Source: Mactra quadrangularis (Eukaryota > Mollusca > Bivalvia > Venerida > Mactridae). Taken from it: DNA of 64,000 nucleotides. Location of the stretch: the NCBI GenBank assembly GCA_025267735.1, contig CM046307.1, forward strand, positions 50,201,395 to 50,265,394. Direction: 5' to 3'. Shown piece by piece: positions 48,992 through 60,676 of the stretch. Made by a program: the position numbers and the translations under genes. Each line of letters begins with the position of its first letter. Positions within the stretch are counted from its first letter, which is position 1. Below the pieces are notes generated by a model. It was given only the letters and a program-made list of their open reading frames with translations. It did not search any database and was not told the DNA's origin.

Positions 48992-49189
48992 ACACAGGGG
49001 TGACGTTAAATGTTCTAGGGTGCACTGATATTCTTTTTTTTCGAAATATTTTATTACTAAATTCTTTTATCTCAACTGATTTACATTCATGAAACATAAT
49101 TTATCTTTAATATGACAAGTTTTATAACTAGTAGGATAATGAAAATTATTTCTTTATTAAATCATCAATGTCCCTGTACTAATTTTTTT

Positions 49190-49500
49190 ACCGTCATTAC
49201 CGTTACGACAGAATTTAATTTATTTGAAATTGTTTCCCTTGATGACTCTTCTTGAGTATGGCGTCACAGGAGTTTTAAGCGCGGTCTTTTTGTAAGCAGA
49301 CAACGTGTAAAGAGAGAAAAAATACGTATTTTAAGGAAAAATTATAGGTTAGTCCAACCCACAGCAGTGTTTGTCATCGCTGAATATAAGCAGCCATATT
49401 GGTTTATAAATACTGTATAAGTATAAAAGATAATGCAATATCATTACCGTTACGATCATTACCGTTACGTAACGGTAATGATAATTCCATAACGGTGATG
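49190..49500. repeat. CATTACCGTTACG motif cluster with a 28-bp perfect palindrome
   Basis: CATTACCGTTACG occurs directly near 49,195, 49,442 and 49,457, and inverted (CGTAACGGTAATG) at 49,468. The last two create a perfect 28-bp palindrome at 49,455-49,482 centred on TTACGTAA. A diverged copy (ATAACGGTGATGAT) follows at 49,489. Confidence 0.88.
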
Positions 49501-49558
49501 ATCAGATACCCCGACTTTTGTAAAATAATACATGTATATGTCGACTTACATCATGAAT

Positions 49559-50143
49559 GAAGGTTAGGGTAAGGTTAGGTTAGTTAGGGTTATGGTTAGG
49601 GGTTATGGTTAGGGGTAAGGGTTAGGGTTTGGGTTAGGACTAGGGTTAGGGTTAGAGTTAAGACTATGGTTAGGGTTAGGGTTAGAGTTAGGCTATGGTT
49701 AGGGTTAGGGGCTAGGGTTAAGGATATTATTTAGATGTGGGTTAGGGTTCATACTAGGGGCAAGGTTTAAGATGAAATTGTGATGGGTAATGATTAGGTT
49801 AGGGGTTAAGGGGAAGAGTTGAGTCGAGGTACTATATATGGTTAGGGGTTCGGGTAAAGGGGTTACGATTGAAGATCATGTTTAGGTTTGAGTTAGGGTT
49901 ACAGGACAATATTGATATTGGTTAGGGTTCAGAGACACAGTAAGGCTTGGGTCAGTTAGTGTTAGGTGTATGTAGAGTTTGGATTAAGGGTCAATATCAA
50001 GGTTAGTAAGTGTTGGGGTCTATATTTGGTAAAGAATTATGGTTGTGTTTAGTTAGTGTTGGGCGGTCAAATTTGGGGCAAGGGTTAGGGTAAGGTAGAG
50101 TAAAGTAAGTAATAGGATAGGGGTCAGTGGCTAGGGTTAGGTT
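49559..50143 (+). repeat. Degenerate interstitial telomeric (TTAGGG)n tract
   Basis: About 580 bp of imperfect GGTTAGGGTTAGGG, GGTTATGGTTAGGGG and GTTAGGGTAAGG words, most regular at 49,560-49,720 and increasingly degenerate to the right. The unit is the common metazoan telomere repeat. It sits internally between a palindrome cluster and mobile-element debris. Confidence 0.92.
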
Positions 50144-50371
50144 TCAACACACTATTATGGGTTTGGGTAAAGGTTTGTATAAAAATTGATCAGTTAAGGG
50201 CATTTGTTTTGGAAAAGTTTATATTGGTATTTTTCAAGAATTCAATTAATATAATTTTTAAAAACCAAAAAAGCAATATACTTAAGAAATTTATAATTAA
50301 CCCTTCAAAATAACATAATAACATATTCTTATTCTTCCAGAATACCATTTTGTGTCAGTTGACACATTAAA

Positions 50372-51135
50372 ATGGCTTTATCTGCTAAAGAAAGAATGGC
50401 GCTATATGGCGCGCTAAACAGAGAGCATATCCAAATGCTCATAAATTGTATAAACAAAAAGAAAGAGAAAGAAATAAGAAGAGAAAGGAGGAGGAGTTCA
50501 AACCAATTGCTGAATCGACACCGAGAGATCAGCCAAGTAGAAGAAGTAGGTGGATGAAGCATTCTGCTGAATATCGCCATAGAAAACAAAATACTGAAGA
50601 AATTTTTACACCACCTCAATCACCTGATGAACAGGAATTAAGACAGCAACCAAGATCAAACAGATCAACAGCAAGAAGAAGAGTCATTTCTAGAGATAAG
50701 AAAAATAGGAAGGCTAAATGCTATTGACAAAATGCTAAACTAAAAGTGAAAATACAAATGCAAGGTAGATTGATAGAAAAATACAAAAAAAGATATTATA
50801 GAATTTTGAACAAAGATAAGAAACAAAGCCAAAGTAAAACAACATTATTGACGAAGCCACAGATGCTGCTCAAGACTATGTCAGACAATATTAAACGAAG
50901 ATGCGCCAAAGCTAAAACTTATGGTGAACGAAGAATGATCGCTAGCCTGATTGCCAGCAAAAAGGTGCTGAAAAGATATGGTCTGCTCAATTATCCTAGA
51001 CATACTCTAAGAATATCAAGAAGACACATGGGCAATAAAACGTATCGTAAACCAAATGTAGAAAAACTTAAAAGAATTAGCAAAATAATTTTATGAACAG
51101 AATGACGTACCTAGAGTAACAGCGGACAAAAATCT
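50372..51135 (+). pseudogene. Decayed ORF of a mobile-element-like basic protein family
   Basis: The start reads MALSAKERMA in one frame. After an indel near 50,405 the next frame reads WRAKQRAYPNAHKLYKQKER, ERNKKRKEEE, ending at a stop near 50,725. A third segment (50,746-51,096) reads ASKKVLKRYGLLNYPRHTLR and ISRRHMGNKTYRKPN. After another shift near 51,090 comes FYEQNDVPRVTADK. The pattern AKER...R.KQR...YKQKERER.KKRK plus a late F(F/Y)E..DV.R motif resembles a highly multiplied, uncharacterised family in cnidarian and molluscan genomes, from memory and not searched. Very Lys/Arg-rich. At least two frameshifts make it non-functional. Confidence 0.6.
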
Positions 51136-51139
51136 ACAA

Positions 51140-51841
51140 TCACAAGGAAATCATTGGAGTTCGTCCTTGAAAGATTACAGTAAACTAAGCTACTATAACC
51201 TATATAAAACCGAGTTCTGCTTTGAAACATATTTAGATTTGATTAAAAACGATAATCAATATATACTTTTATCTTGCTTTCGACTTAGTTCTCACAATGT
51301 TGAAATTGAAACTGGTAGACATCATAATATTAAAAGATCAAATCGTACATGTAACCTTTGCTTAAGTTATTATACTGAATCTGAAAAACACTTTTTTGTT
51401 TTTGCCCTATGTACTCCCATTTACGATAAAAATACTTAAAATATACATCCTGGCCAACTCTTCAAAAACATTGAATTTAATGGCCTCACAGAAAAAAAGA
51501 CTAAAGTAAAAATTGCACATTTTCCTCAAGAAGCATTCATTAAACGCATGCAATTCCTTAATGAATTAGCTGTCCCAAAATATTTTTTCTCAGTACATTC
51601 AATATCCACCATAACATTATTACTTAGAATAACTTGTGTCCAGGGAAATTGATATTTGTTTAAATAGACGTTCATTTATTTGGCATATAAGACATCTATG
51701 TATTTTAGTCTATCATTATTCCAGTTTATACATTTGTTTTATGGTGTAATTTGTTATTTGTTTGTATGTATATGTAAATAATTATGTTCTATGACCAAAA
51801 GCACTGTTCTGTGTTGAAGTCTTTGAATAAAGTAAAGTAAT
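51140..51841 (+). mobile_element. 5'-truncated LINE (non-LTR retrotransposon) 3' end
   Basis: Reading frame at 51,143-51,439: SSSLKDYSKLSYYNLYKTEF, CFRLSSHNVEIETGRH, CNLCLSYYTESEKHFFVFAL, CTP. (F)RLSSH...IE.GRH...R.C..C...E.E.HF...C is the zinc-knuckle-like C-terminal region of molluscan LINE reverse transcriptases. After a stop a shifted segment reads FKNIEFNGLTEKKTKVKIAH, QEAFIKRMQFLNEL. It ends in TTGAATAAAGTAAAGTAA. It abuts the decayed ORF, and the insertion boundary is not exact. Confidence 0.8.
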
Positions 51842-52726
51842 ATTAACCTCGCACTTGCCCCAACAGGTTCATGTATGAACAAACAATAATTAATCGTCAA
51901 CCACGCTCTAATGTATTCTCATTGTTACTCGGATGGTGTTAGGCAAACGCATATCTTAATTAAGTAAAGAACAACTTTTTACCTTGATTATACAAATAGC
52001 CTATGCATTGTATTTATAGCGTACGCTGTCATTTATTAAGAAATTCCGTAAATGTAGATTGGACGATTATCAATACTATAGTAAATCCATTGACTCTCTC
52101 GCCTCAATAGAGTTAAGGATCCGAGGTGAATATCCATGGAACATATAGATACATATGCATATGTATAAGTATATGTATAAGGTTAGCTTGTGAAGAATTT
52201 AGTGATTAATACAGAGTTGCTTTTACCGGTGAGAGTAGTTATAATGTTATAATTAGTGTTAAATAATCAGTTTATAAAATCATAGACATGATAGACTTTT
52301 TCTCTGAATAACACTAGTTTAAGAATTACCGTAATTGAAAAGTAGTTTTTGAATTGTAACTTTAGGGATTTTTAATGAATGATTATATTCCCAGTATGGT
52401 ATAGGTATATTAGGTAAATCCAAATGGATGACTGAATTTTATAAATTTAAAGTCTATATAGATAACTAGATCAATAAATTTATTTACGAATCCATCGTCG
52501 TTGTATGTAACAAATACACTCGACTATTTTTAAAGATTTCATAAAACATATTGTATCAGAAAGAATCTATTTTGCAAAATAATTATGCGAAGTTTGTGAT
52601 TGGTAGTCAGGAATCCCATATTATACTAAACTTATGAAAATCTGACTTTGTTGGTGGATTCCACATACTTCCAATTTAACATATATACTGCTCAGAGACC
52701 GATACATTCCAATTTAAATGTCGTTC
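51842..52726. other. Nothing recognised
   Basis: AT-rich spacer. A short ATATGCATATGTATAAGTAT simple stretch lies near 52,151. No ORF, RNA gene or clear repeat was identified. Confidence 0.5.
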
Positions 52727-53196
52727 CCATAGGCGGATCCAAGGGGGGGGGGCGCCCCGGCGTACGCCCCTCTAAAATTACCCGAGCAAAGTCATGATTT
52801 TTTCTATCATGAAATATGATATTTATAAGAAATGTGTAAATACATGTCAAAAAATTTCGCACGCTACGCGTGCATCATAGCATACATTATAAAAGAATTC
52901 ATTCCCATTATTGTAAGATTTTACTATGATTCAGCGGCTGTTAGAAAATTATATATGATATATCTAGACGGTTATATGATATATCTATACTCTGGAAAAC
53001 GATAGCTGAGGCTCTGAAAATGTGCCTGAATCCCTAAGAATTAACCAAAACTAAGGAATTTCCGGGACCGCCGGTAACCTGGTCCCCTGGTCAGGGTTTA
53101 GCCTTAGCCATTCGGGGATCTTACGGCCCCTTGGAACCCCATTCTGCTTGTTCATTTTACGCCCCCTCTAACCAGAAATCCTGGATCCGTCTATGG
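52727..53196. mobile_element. Foldback element with CCATAGGCGGATCCA ends
   Basis: Left end CCCATAGGCGGATCCAAGGG; the right end, on the other strand, reads ACCATAGACGGATCCAGG. The total is about 470 bp. The left G-run and internal CCCC segments are typical of this group. Related to 53,232-53,495 and 6,517-6,739 by its ends, with a different interior. Confidence 0.7.
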
Positions 53197-53231
53197 TTCC
53201 AAAGCCGCAGTATATTTCGTCAGAAACATCA

Positions 53232-53495
53232 TAGGCGGATCTAGCGGGGGTACGGACCCCCCCCCCCCTAAAATTTCCAAAATGTGCCTGCCCATTAGTG
53301 TACGTATTTCTTGACTGTAATTCATTTTTAAGTAGCACGGAACAATTTTACTCCGTGCTTAACATAGATTTAATGGTTATTTAATACTTTGTATTATAAA
53401 TATGTTGAATAATGTGGTAGTGGTGCGAAAGTTTGGACCCCCCTTGAAAAAAATCGGACCCCCCCCCCTAGAAAAAAATCCTGGGACCGCCCCTG
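53232..53495. mobile_element. Foldback/MITE, second copy of the 6,517 family
   Basis: Starts AGGCGGATCTAGCGGGGG, ends CCTGGGACCGCCCCTG. It shares CCCATTAGTGTACGTATTTC and GTGCTTAACATAGATTTAAT with the copy at 6,517-6,739. Long C runs (13 or more) are present and may be sequencing-sensitive. Confidence 0.75.
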
Positions 53496-53865
53496 AACAT
53501 GGGTTCCGTTACATTAATGTAGACCTATCATTGTCTATAACTTAATTCAACTCGATGTTATATTGCAGTGCCCAGAACAAGAACTTCAGTCGTCTTAGAT
53601 GAGAACATTATTTAAAGCTCAATTATCCACAGGCATTTTGTAGTCCTGTTTTATGCTACCAGGTGTTTGTAGGCCTCCTACGGCTAGTATCTATCTATGT
53701 CTCTGATTTTTACTCGTATTATTTTTTCCTTATTTTGCGAGACCACCTGCAGTAATGTTAAAATTGTTGAATTTTGCCAGTATGCCTACCAGGCAAGTTA
53801 GCCGGAGTATTTACCCTTTACCATTTTTTCAATTTCAATTACAACATCACCGTACTTTACAGAAC

Positions 53866-53898
53866 CGAACCGAACAGAACAGAACAGAACAGAGCGTA
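53866..53898 (+). repeat. Short GAACA tandem repeat
   Basis: Pentanucleotide repeats AGAACCGAACCGAACAGAAC followed by AGAACAGAACAGAG. Simple repeat. Confidence 0.9.
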
Positions 53899-54063
53899 TG
53901 TTTAATTTTTGTAACGTATACATATAATGTATTTTATTACACATAAATCAAAGTTTATGCAGTAATTTTACACGTGACAATAATTAAGTATTCACACAAT
54001 CATTCAAACCCATTCACTCACATTCAGAGGTCCACATGGAAGATTGGATTTATCCAAATGTGT

Positions 54064-54082
54064 AGCCTCATTAAATAAAGTC

Positions 54083-54146
<64 letters not shown>
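54064..54146 (+). repeat. LINE-type 3' tail with (ATT)n tract
   Basis: AGCCTCATTAAATAAAGTCT, TTATT then about 20 ATT units. The same 3' tail is found in reverse at 44,810-44,852, so the ATT tract is best read as a retroposon tail rather than an independent microsatellite. Confidence 0.85.
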
Positions 54147-54147
<1 letters not shown>

Positions 54148-54289
54148 TCACATATTCACTCTGTCACTCACATTCAGCTCAGACTCACCTTGTTGATACA
54201 AATGCACTTAGTCAGGTGTAAATAATTAAAGAGTAGGCTTATAGCACCTATATACTGTTTACTTCTACATTATTACTTCCATGGAGCGC

Positions 54290-54612
54290 TCGCATCATGG
54301 GTATGTAGCGTTCATCTCTAGTACTCAGAAACCCATGTTCATTCGGCGCTATCAGCGCTTTGATTTAACTTTAAACCGCGTTCGTCTCTTAAAAACTCCG
54401 TAAACGATAATACAAAGATGCAAAACATTTTAATCGATAATACTGTATGAAAATTCATTAACCAATATGTCCAAGATCTACAAAGTATATAATTTGTATA
54501 GACATTCGAGTCATTGATCTATCGTTATTTCTCGACGGCATAGCGTAGATGACAACGATAACGAAATCGTCGCAGTCGTCCGTGCTTTAACCGGAAGTCT
54601 TTTAATCGAGAA
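54290..54612 (+). promoter_or_regulatory. CpG-richer promoter-like region of the third gene
   Basis: CpG words are dense compared with the surroundings (GCGCTCGCATC, CGGCGCTATCAGCGC, CGTCGCAGTCGTCCG). A consensus ETS site ACCGGAAGT lies at 54,590-54,598, about 15 bp before the ATG at 54,613. No TATA box. It is consistent with a housekeeping-type TATA-less promoter. Confidence 0.5.
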
Positions 54613-54721
54613 ATGGCCACCAAAACAGAAACTCTCGTAGACGAAAGCTCTGCAGTTTCTAAGAAAAACAATCATTCAGAAACAGGTGTACAGCAGAAGG
54701 ATAATTCAAAAAGTGAAAATT
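54613..54721 (+). CDS. First coding exon of an unrecognised gene
   Basis: ATG in context GAGAAATGGCC, then MATKTETLVDESSAVSKKNN, HSETGVQQKDNSKSEN and the donor T|GTAAGTG at 54,722. It is polar, Ser/Lys/Gln-rich, without a signal peptide, and likely disordered. It ends in phase 1 (T). The product is not recognised. A weaker in-exon donor ACAG|GTGTAC (54,685/54,686) would join in frame to the candidate exon at 59,455; the strong donor would not (it makes TAG). Unseen intermediate exons are equally possible. Confidence 0.6.
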
Positions 54722-57700
54722 GTAAGTGTTGACTTTAAACAAATCGCTTCCAAATTAGTTGTTATCGTAATATGACAACATTTATTGATTTTAATTCCCC
54801 ATTATTCGGCTTGTCTCAAAAGTCGGTGTCTGATTTTACACAAAAAGATAAGACTTGTTCCTTACTGATGATTTATATTTCATGTGGCTGTAAACAGTTA
54901 TTTTTAACAAACATGTAAATCTTATTGTCAAAACACCTGAATTCATTTTTTATCTTTTTTATTTTTTTCCTCATTTAGTCATTAATGTTCCTGGTCTTAT
55001 AAATAACAGACAAGTTTGTTTTAATTTCTGTCTTTACAAATTAAATAAGGACAGCTTTTACAGATCACGATTGTGTTTTCTTGTAATTGGTCATCTGCAA
55101 GACTATAGTGTACAAAATAAGTTTATTATGCCACTACTGTATTATTAGAACAAGACAATTTTAGCTTTATAAATATAGTAGCAATCTTAAACTCAAAGAT
55201 CAGGCTGTAGGGACCAACTTAAATAGGGGGCCTTAGGCACTGGCACAAGAGTCCTCACACTCATTAAATACGCACACATATAATATTTTGTCAACAAACA
55301 TTTTTAAAAATCGGTCCCGTATACATTACCGTGTACGAGTTAAAACTATACTTTCATTTTATAATATTCACATGGTATTGAACCATTTTTACAGTAGGTA
55401 CGGTCTGATAGATTATTTTTACCTTTCGAAATATATTTGGATGCAAATATCAACTCGATCGATTTGTAGATTAAACATTTCTTTACAAAACAGGCTATTA
55501 AAAAACTTTATATCTAAAAAGGTTATCATGAAATTAATAGTTATTTCTTTATTATCATTTTGCAGCGATTGAGATTCACTGTTCATTTCCAGTTTAATCA
55601 TGATGCATTATCAACCGGCATAATCTGATTGGTTGATATACTCCACGAGACTTTTACCGTACCTTGTCAATGAAGCGCGCCAAATTTAAACCCAATCAGA
55701 ACGCGCCGTCTAGGTAAACATTTACGCGTCGTAAGTTATATAAATAGAATATGTACGTATTTACATTAGCCCAGGGAACCAGGTTAAGTTAAACAGGAAG
55801 TCAGTAGTGACGTTGAATCGCTGCAAACTAGAGACATTACAATAATTATAAAATTTATAAAAACGGTATTAGATACAAACTTGTTACTTTGCATGATGTT
55901 ACAGGAATGTTTAATCCTTAAATCGAGACCGATATTTTCTTTCAGATGTAAGTAGAATGGAAGAAAAACGGTTAAACGGTAAAAAAATTTCAAAATAGGC
56001 GTACAAGTTGTTTCTTAAGTCAAAAGATGTTTCTCTGCGCAGAGTCTGAATAGTACATGGCATTTAATTTCTTTTACTCTGGTAGAAAATTTTCCTACCT
56101 TGGCATTTTCAAATTAGTCATCTGTATAAAATGATAAGATTCAAACTCCCAAGATTTTATTTGATTTTTTTTATGTCAAACTTTTGTCATTTTGTATTCA
56201 TCATATTTTATGAGACTCTGAGATATCAGTACAACAGTGGTTTAACAATAACATCATCCTTATCAAATGATGTAACCTCTGATTAATGGAATTATTACCA
56301 ATAATTTGATAACATTTTTCTTGTCTGATGAATGTGACAATGTAATTTTATTATTTTGACATTTCTCATAATGCATCTATGGACACAATTTAATTCACAA
56401 AAAAGCATCGCACAATATGCTGTAAAATCAGGGTCTCCATTATCTGTGGAGAATGAGATTTAACGCTTATGTCGTATGATAGAATATTATCTTTTTGGTG
56501 TTTGGCTTAGTCTGGATACTAAAATATTTTATTATCTTAATAAATGAATTTTGTTGATCATGATGAGAACAATTGTGTGATTGTTAAGTATAATAATTAC
56601 TGCAGCATATTTAGTATCATGCATGGAGTCCTTTTGTGAAGAACAACTAAACTTTTTAGCAAAGAAATTGTTGAAATGTTTGGTGTATGTATGCCTGGTT
56701 TATGAACTTTATCTGGTTTGGTTCTGCTGTCATGTGTCTGTGATATCTGTTGAATTTTTGAATGTCACATCTATACGTTCTGTACTTCAACATTTCAGGT
56801 TTTATCTCTCCTTTTACTGCTTTCATTCTGCTGTTAATTGTCAGGAAAATGCCTTAATACATTAGTAATACTTAACTTTACTTAGTTGGTAATGCTGCCC
56901 GGGCCAAAACACTCTTCTAAGCAAAAGCCCAATACAGGCTGCTTCCCCAAGCAAAACTGACTCTTTTTTCCCCAGTTTGGTCCTCAAAACTCCCCAAGGA
57001 ATGTTGAACCACAATTCACATAGAAAAGGAAAATATGTGAGATAACTACCTAACACAGTCTATGTTGTTTCCTTTACAAAATGATTTAGTAGATTATTTC
57101 ATTGATTTTGTAACACTTATGATTGAATAAATATTTCTTATACTGGCAACAAAGTAGGTCATTTTCCCCGAATAAGTGAAAACCACTCTAATTTTCCCCA
57201 AGAAAAAGGCTGTGGCCCCTTCCCCAAAAATAGTGTTTTGGCCTTGGCTGCTTTATGAATGAATACTCTTTGAAGTTTATAACTCCAAGTTGATTTGACA
57301 CCGTTTTTGTTGTTGGAAGACTGTCAAATAATTATGAGCACAGTTAGTGTAATTTATGTGTGATGATTTTGATATTTTTAGCATTACTTATATTTGATTG
57401 TTATGATTTTTGTTTACATCATTTGTTTGTGGTGACTTTTTCATCTTATGAAAGTATCAGTAATTTGTAGTTTTAGTTGTAAATGGTATTGTTCATGATT
57501 CATTGTTAAGTTGAGTTTTCACAATGATAACTGTGTGTAATCTCCGTTAATTTGCCACTTAAAATGAGAGAATGTACATTATTATGAATTGTTAGTATTA
57601 GAATTTTAAGATACTGTTGTAATTTTAATAATTTAATTAATAGGTCAAACAAAATTATAATACAAGAAGTATGAGTATTGGATCATAATTATTTTCTCTA

Positions 57701-59454
57701 GGCAACTAAAATATGAATGTTACAAGTATCTTGATTATTAAGAAACATGTGGTGTAGATGTTCCTGTTGTTATTTAAGTCTTAGATAATGTTTCCTTTCT
57801 ATAATAAGCTTATAGTAAGTATTTATATCCTTGTATGGATTGATTTAAGTGCTGAGAGAAAATGTATGATTTATTTAGTTCCTTACAGCATTGAGTTTAT
57901 ATAATCAAGTGATTTGTACTTATATGAAAAGAAAAGTTCTCCTTGAGCCTTTTTTCTCCACATCAATCCCAGATGTGGCATAATCTGCAATTATCCTGGA
58001 TTAAGTTCAGGTGATACTCAGTCATTGTATCAACCAACTAACCCTGAACTCAGGACTAGTGTAAATAGATTAGTGCTTGTGAAAATTACTTATTTCATAT
58101 TGTCAGACTCGTTGACAATTTGTTGCTGTAGTTTATAACCCATTTAATCTCTCAGTTATTTATCACAAACTTGCCTGATTTATCATGCTGTGTAGTAAAG
58201 GCCAAACTGATCAACTAGCTTTGCTATATGAAATAAGTAATTTTCATTTGCCTAATTAAATTTTCACTAGCCTTGGGCTTTGGGTCAGTATGTTAAGATT
58301 AAGCTTGAACTCTGACGAATTTTCATGAATATTTAAGGCTGTGAATGAAAAATGTTTTGTTCTGATATTTTCTTTTATACATTTGCTGTGGAATGCTCCC
58401 TTGCTATTTTTATGAGTTTTTTTACCAATTCCTCAACCAAGAGGTGTCAGAATAGTTTCCTCCAGGAAAACAGCTACTGTCAGTAACTCCCTATATTTTC
58501 AAATGGAGTTACAAAAGTGTTTCGTTCAGTCTTCATGTTGATGTGTAGGTGAAGAGATTTTGTCAAGTTTAATTACAGTGATTTACTGATTGGTTAGCAA
58601 TTAATCACCTCAACATAATAATTTTGATATGATAATTGATATATTATATTCATTTGACTATTGTCAAAGTTTTAATTTTGTTATTCACTAATGCATGTTG
58701 TGAAGTACTTAACATTTAAGTTTAAAGTAAACCTTGATTATATTAATGTACATGTATTTTATTAAAAAATCTAAAATTTTATTATTTTACAGTACTTGCA
58801 ATATGATATTGTCACTGTATTATTTTGAAGATATTTTTATCATTCGTGAATGTGGTACTCCCACATTCACGAATTTAGGATATATGAAAGTGGTTCTTCT
58901 AACCAGTGATTTTAACAGCAAGCACTCTATCTTGTTAGTAGACTTCTGGTTGCCCAAACTAAAAAGTGGTTGTCCCAGACAACCTGACACCCTCTTATCT
59001 TGTAGTATGGTTTCATTCGGACTGTTGCTTATGCATGAATGATTTGCTTCCATATTGTTTATTTCAACTTCATTTTGCTTCTCTTCCTTTACAACCTACT
59101 TCCTTGAGAAAATATTTCATTTCTGTTTTGCTTGTTTTGGTATGTGCATTTTTTATTCATTTTCTTTTCCTTTAAGAATCTGAGCATGCAGCCCTTGATA
59201 AATTCCTATACATGTATATTACCATTTGATCATTATGATTGTTTTTATATAAACATACCACATGGGTGAAAGTGTTTATGCCTGGTCCTGAGGTTCAAGG
59301 TTTTTAGGGCCTGGTTAAGGGATCCCTTCCTATGTGAAAGCTGCTAAAATCATGAAAGTCAGGATTTTTAGAAGTTTGAAACATTTGACCTTTCACCCAT
59401 GATACTATCTTAACCATTTATTTAATTATTTTGCTTGCTTTATTTGCTTTGTAG
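54722..59454 (+). other. Intron or spacer after the first exon of the third gene
   Basis: Mostly AT-rich. Contains a CCAAT/E2F/TATA cluster at 55,627-55,747 (listed), relatives of the CAATTTTCACTAG repeat (58,020-58,310) and a reversed fragment of the 18,425 family (58,895-58,985). No convincing exon. Confidence 0.5.
55627..55747 (+). promoter_or_regulatory. CCAAT / E2F / TATA cluster without an obvious downstream gene
   Basis: Inverted CCAAT (GATTGG) at 55,627, E2F-type GCGCGCCAAA at 55,675-55,684, CCAAT at 55,692-55,696 and TATATAAATAG at 55,737-55,747. The order and the 40-bp CCAAT-TATA spacing fit a strong TATA promoter, such as replication-dependent genes have. No recognisable ORF follows within about 300 bp. 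Confidence 0.35.
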
Positions 59455-59527
59455 AGGTTCTCTGTTCCTTCCTTCAAGACACTGCTGTAGACAAAAATAA
59501 TGTTCAAACTAAGAAGCCAGAAATCAG
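59455..59527 (+). CDS. Candidate internal exon of the third gene
   Basis: Acceptor TTTATTTGCTTTGTAG (or two bases later), donor GTTAGT at 59,528. One frame is open: VLCSFLQDTAVDKNNVQTKK, PEI, ending with AG of an Arg/Ser codon. The other two frames contain stops. The product is unrecognised. The link to 54,613-54,721 is inferred from strand, order and phase only. Confidence 0.4.
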
Positions 59528-60610
59528 GTTAGTGTACTGTAGGGAGAGTTATCTCCCCTCTTACATGTTCTCCCAAATACTTAAACTGTATGCTAGCATG
59601 ATAGAATACTCTACCTCAGCATGTCTTATATCTAGGACTATCAGTTTTTGTTGATTTTATTTATTTTTTTTTAAATTATTTTGTAAGATCAAAGACTTAT
59701 ACTGATCAATATACACACAGAGCTTTGGAACACTTCACTCACCTAAGTTCCCATACTATAGTACATATCATTTACATTCCACATTGTTATACTGTAAATC
59801 CTTAAAGGGCACTTGTTTGGCTTATTTCAGGGCCGAATGTGAGCCCCATTCCCCTCTCAAAATCTTATGTTTTTCCCCTATATTCCCCATGAAATTTTAG
59901 AAAAAAAAAATGGAAATGACCTCCAAAACTAACTCATTAATATTACTTGTTCATGAACAATTTTAATCATGGGGGTCACTTTTTTATGTATATCCTAATG
60001 AAGAATAATTTCTCTTAAGGAGTCTCTATAATACCCAATTTACCATTTGTTCTCTTCCAAACAACCTTCCCCTAATAAACACCCCAACCCATAATAAATC
60101 ACCCTACAAAAAAATGTGATAAAAGAATGAGTGTTGTAAAGAAGTTTTGTTGTGTATGCCATTACAACAGTGCAATATTTATCATTTTGTTCATTATTTC
60201 AAACACTACAAAACATGTTTTGTTCCGAGTTTTAATTATAAAAAAATTGAAGCTGTGTTTCAATGCAGTTATGTATGATTGTCATGGTAATATGAGAAAT
60301 TAATATTACATTTTATCACCAACCTTACAACGCGATAAAAAATATATATAAAATAATAGTTCTTAAAAAAAATAGAAATGTAAGAATTTTTCTTTATTGT
60401 CTTTGTGTTCATGCTTTTGGTTCAGGGGCTGTATATCCAGATTAAGAAACATATCTTGTATATAGTTTATTTGTTCAGTCAATCTAGATCTAACTACTAT
60501 TTGTATATAAAATAAATGTTACATAGAATTAGTGTAAATACATCAATCTAACATTTTATTATATCATTTATTTCTTCATTTATTTATCTTGTTCTTTCTT
60601 TTAATACCAG

Positions 60611-60676
60611 TACATTCATTCTCTCTCCTGTTAAAACTGCTCCTTCATTAGTCTGTTCTCAATACTATATTGACAG
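60611..60676 (+). CDS. Weak candidate exon of the third gene
   Basis: An excellent pyrimidine tract (TTATCTTGTTCTTTCTTTTA, ATACCAG) precedes 60,611. In the phase left by the previous candidate the reading is STFILSPVKTAPSLVCSQYY, ID. The donor CAG|GTCAAT is poor and coincides with the edge of a small foldback repeat (60,672). Doubtful. Confidence 0.2.
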
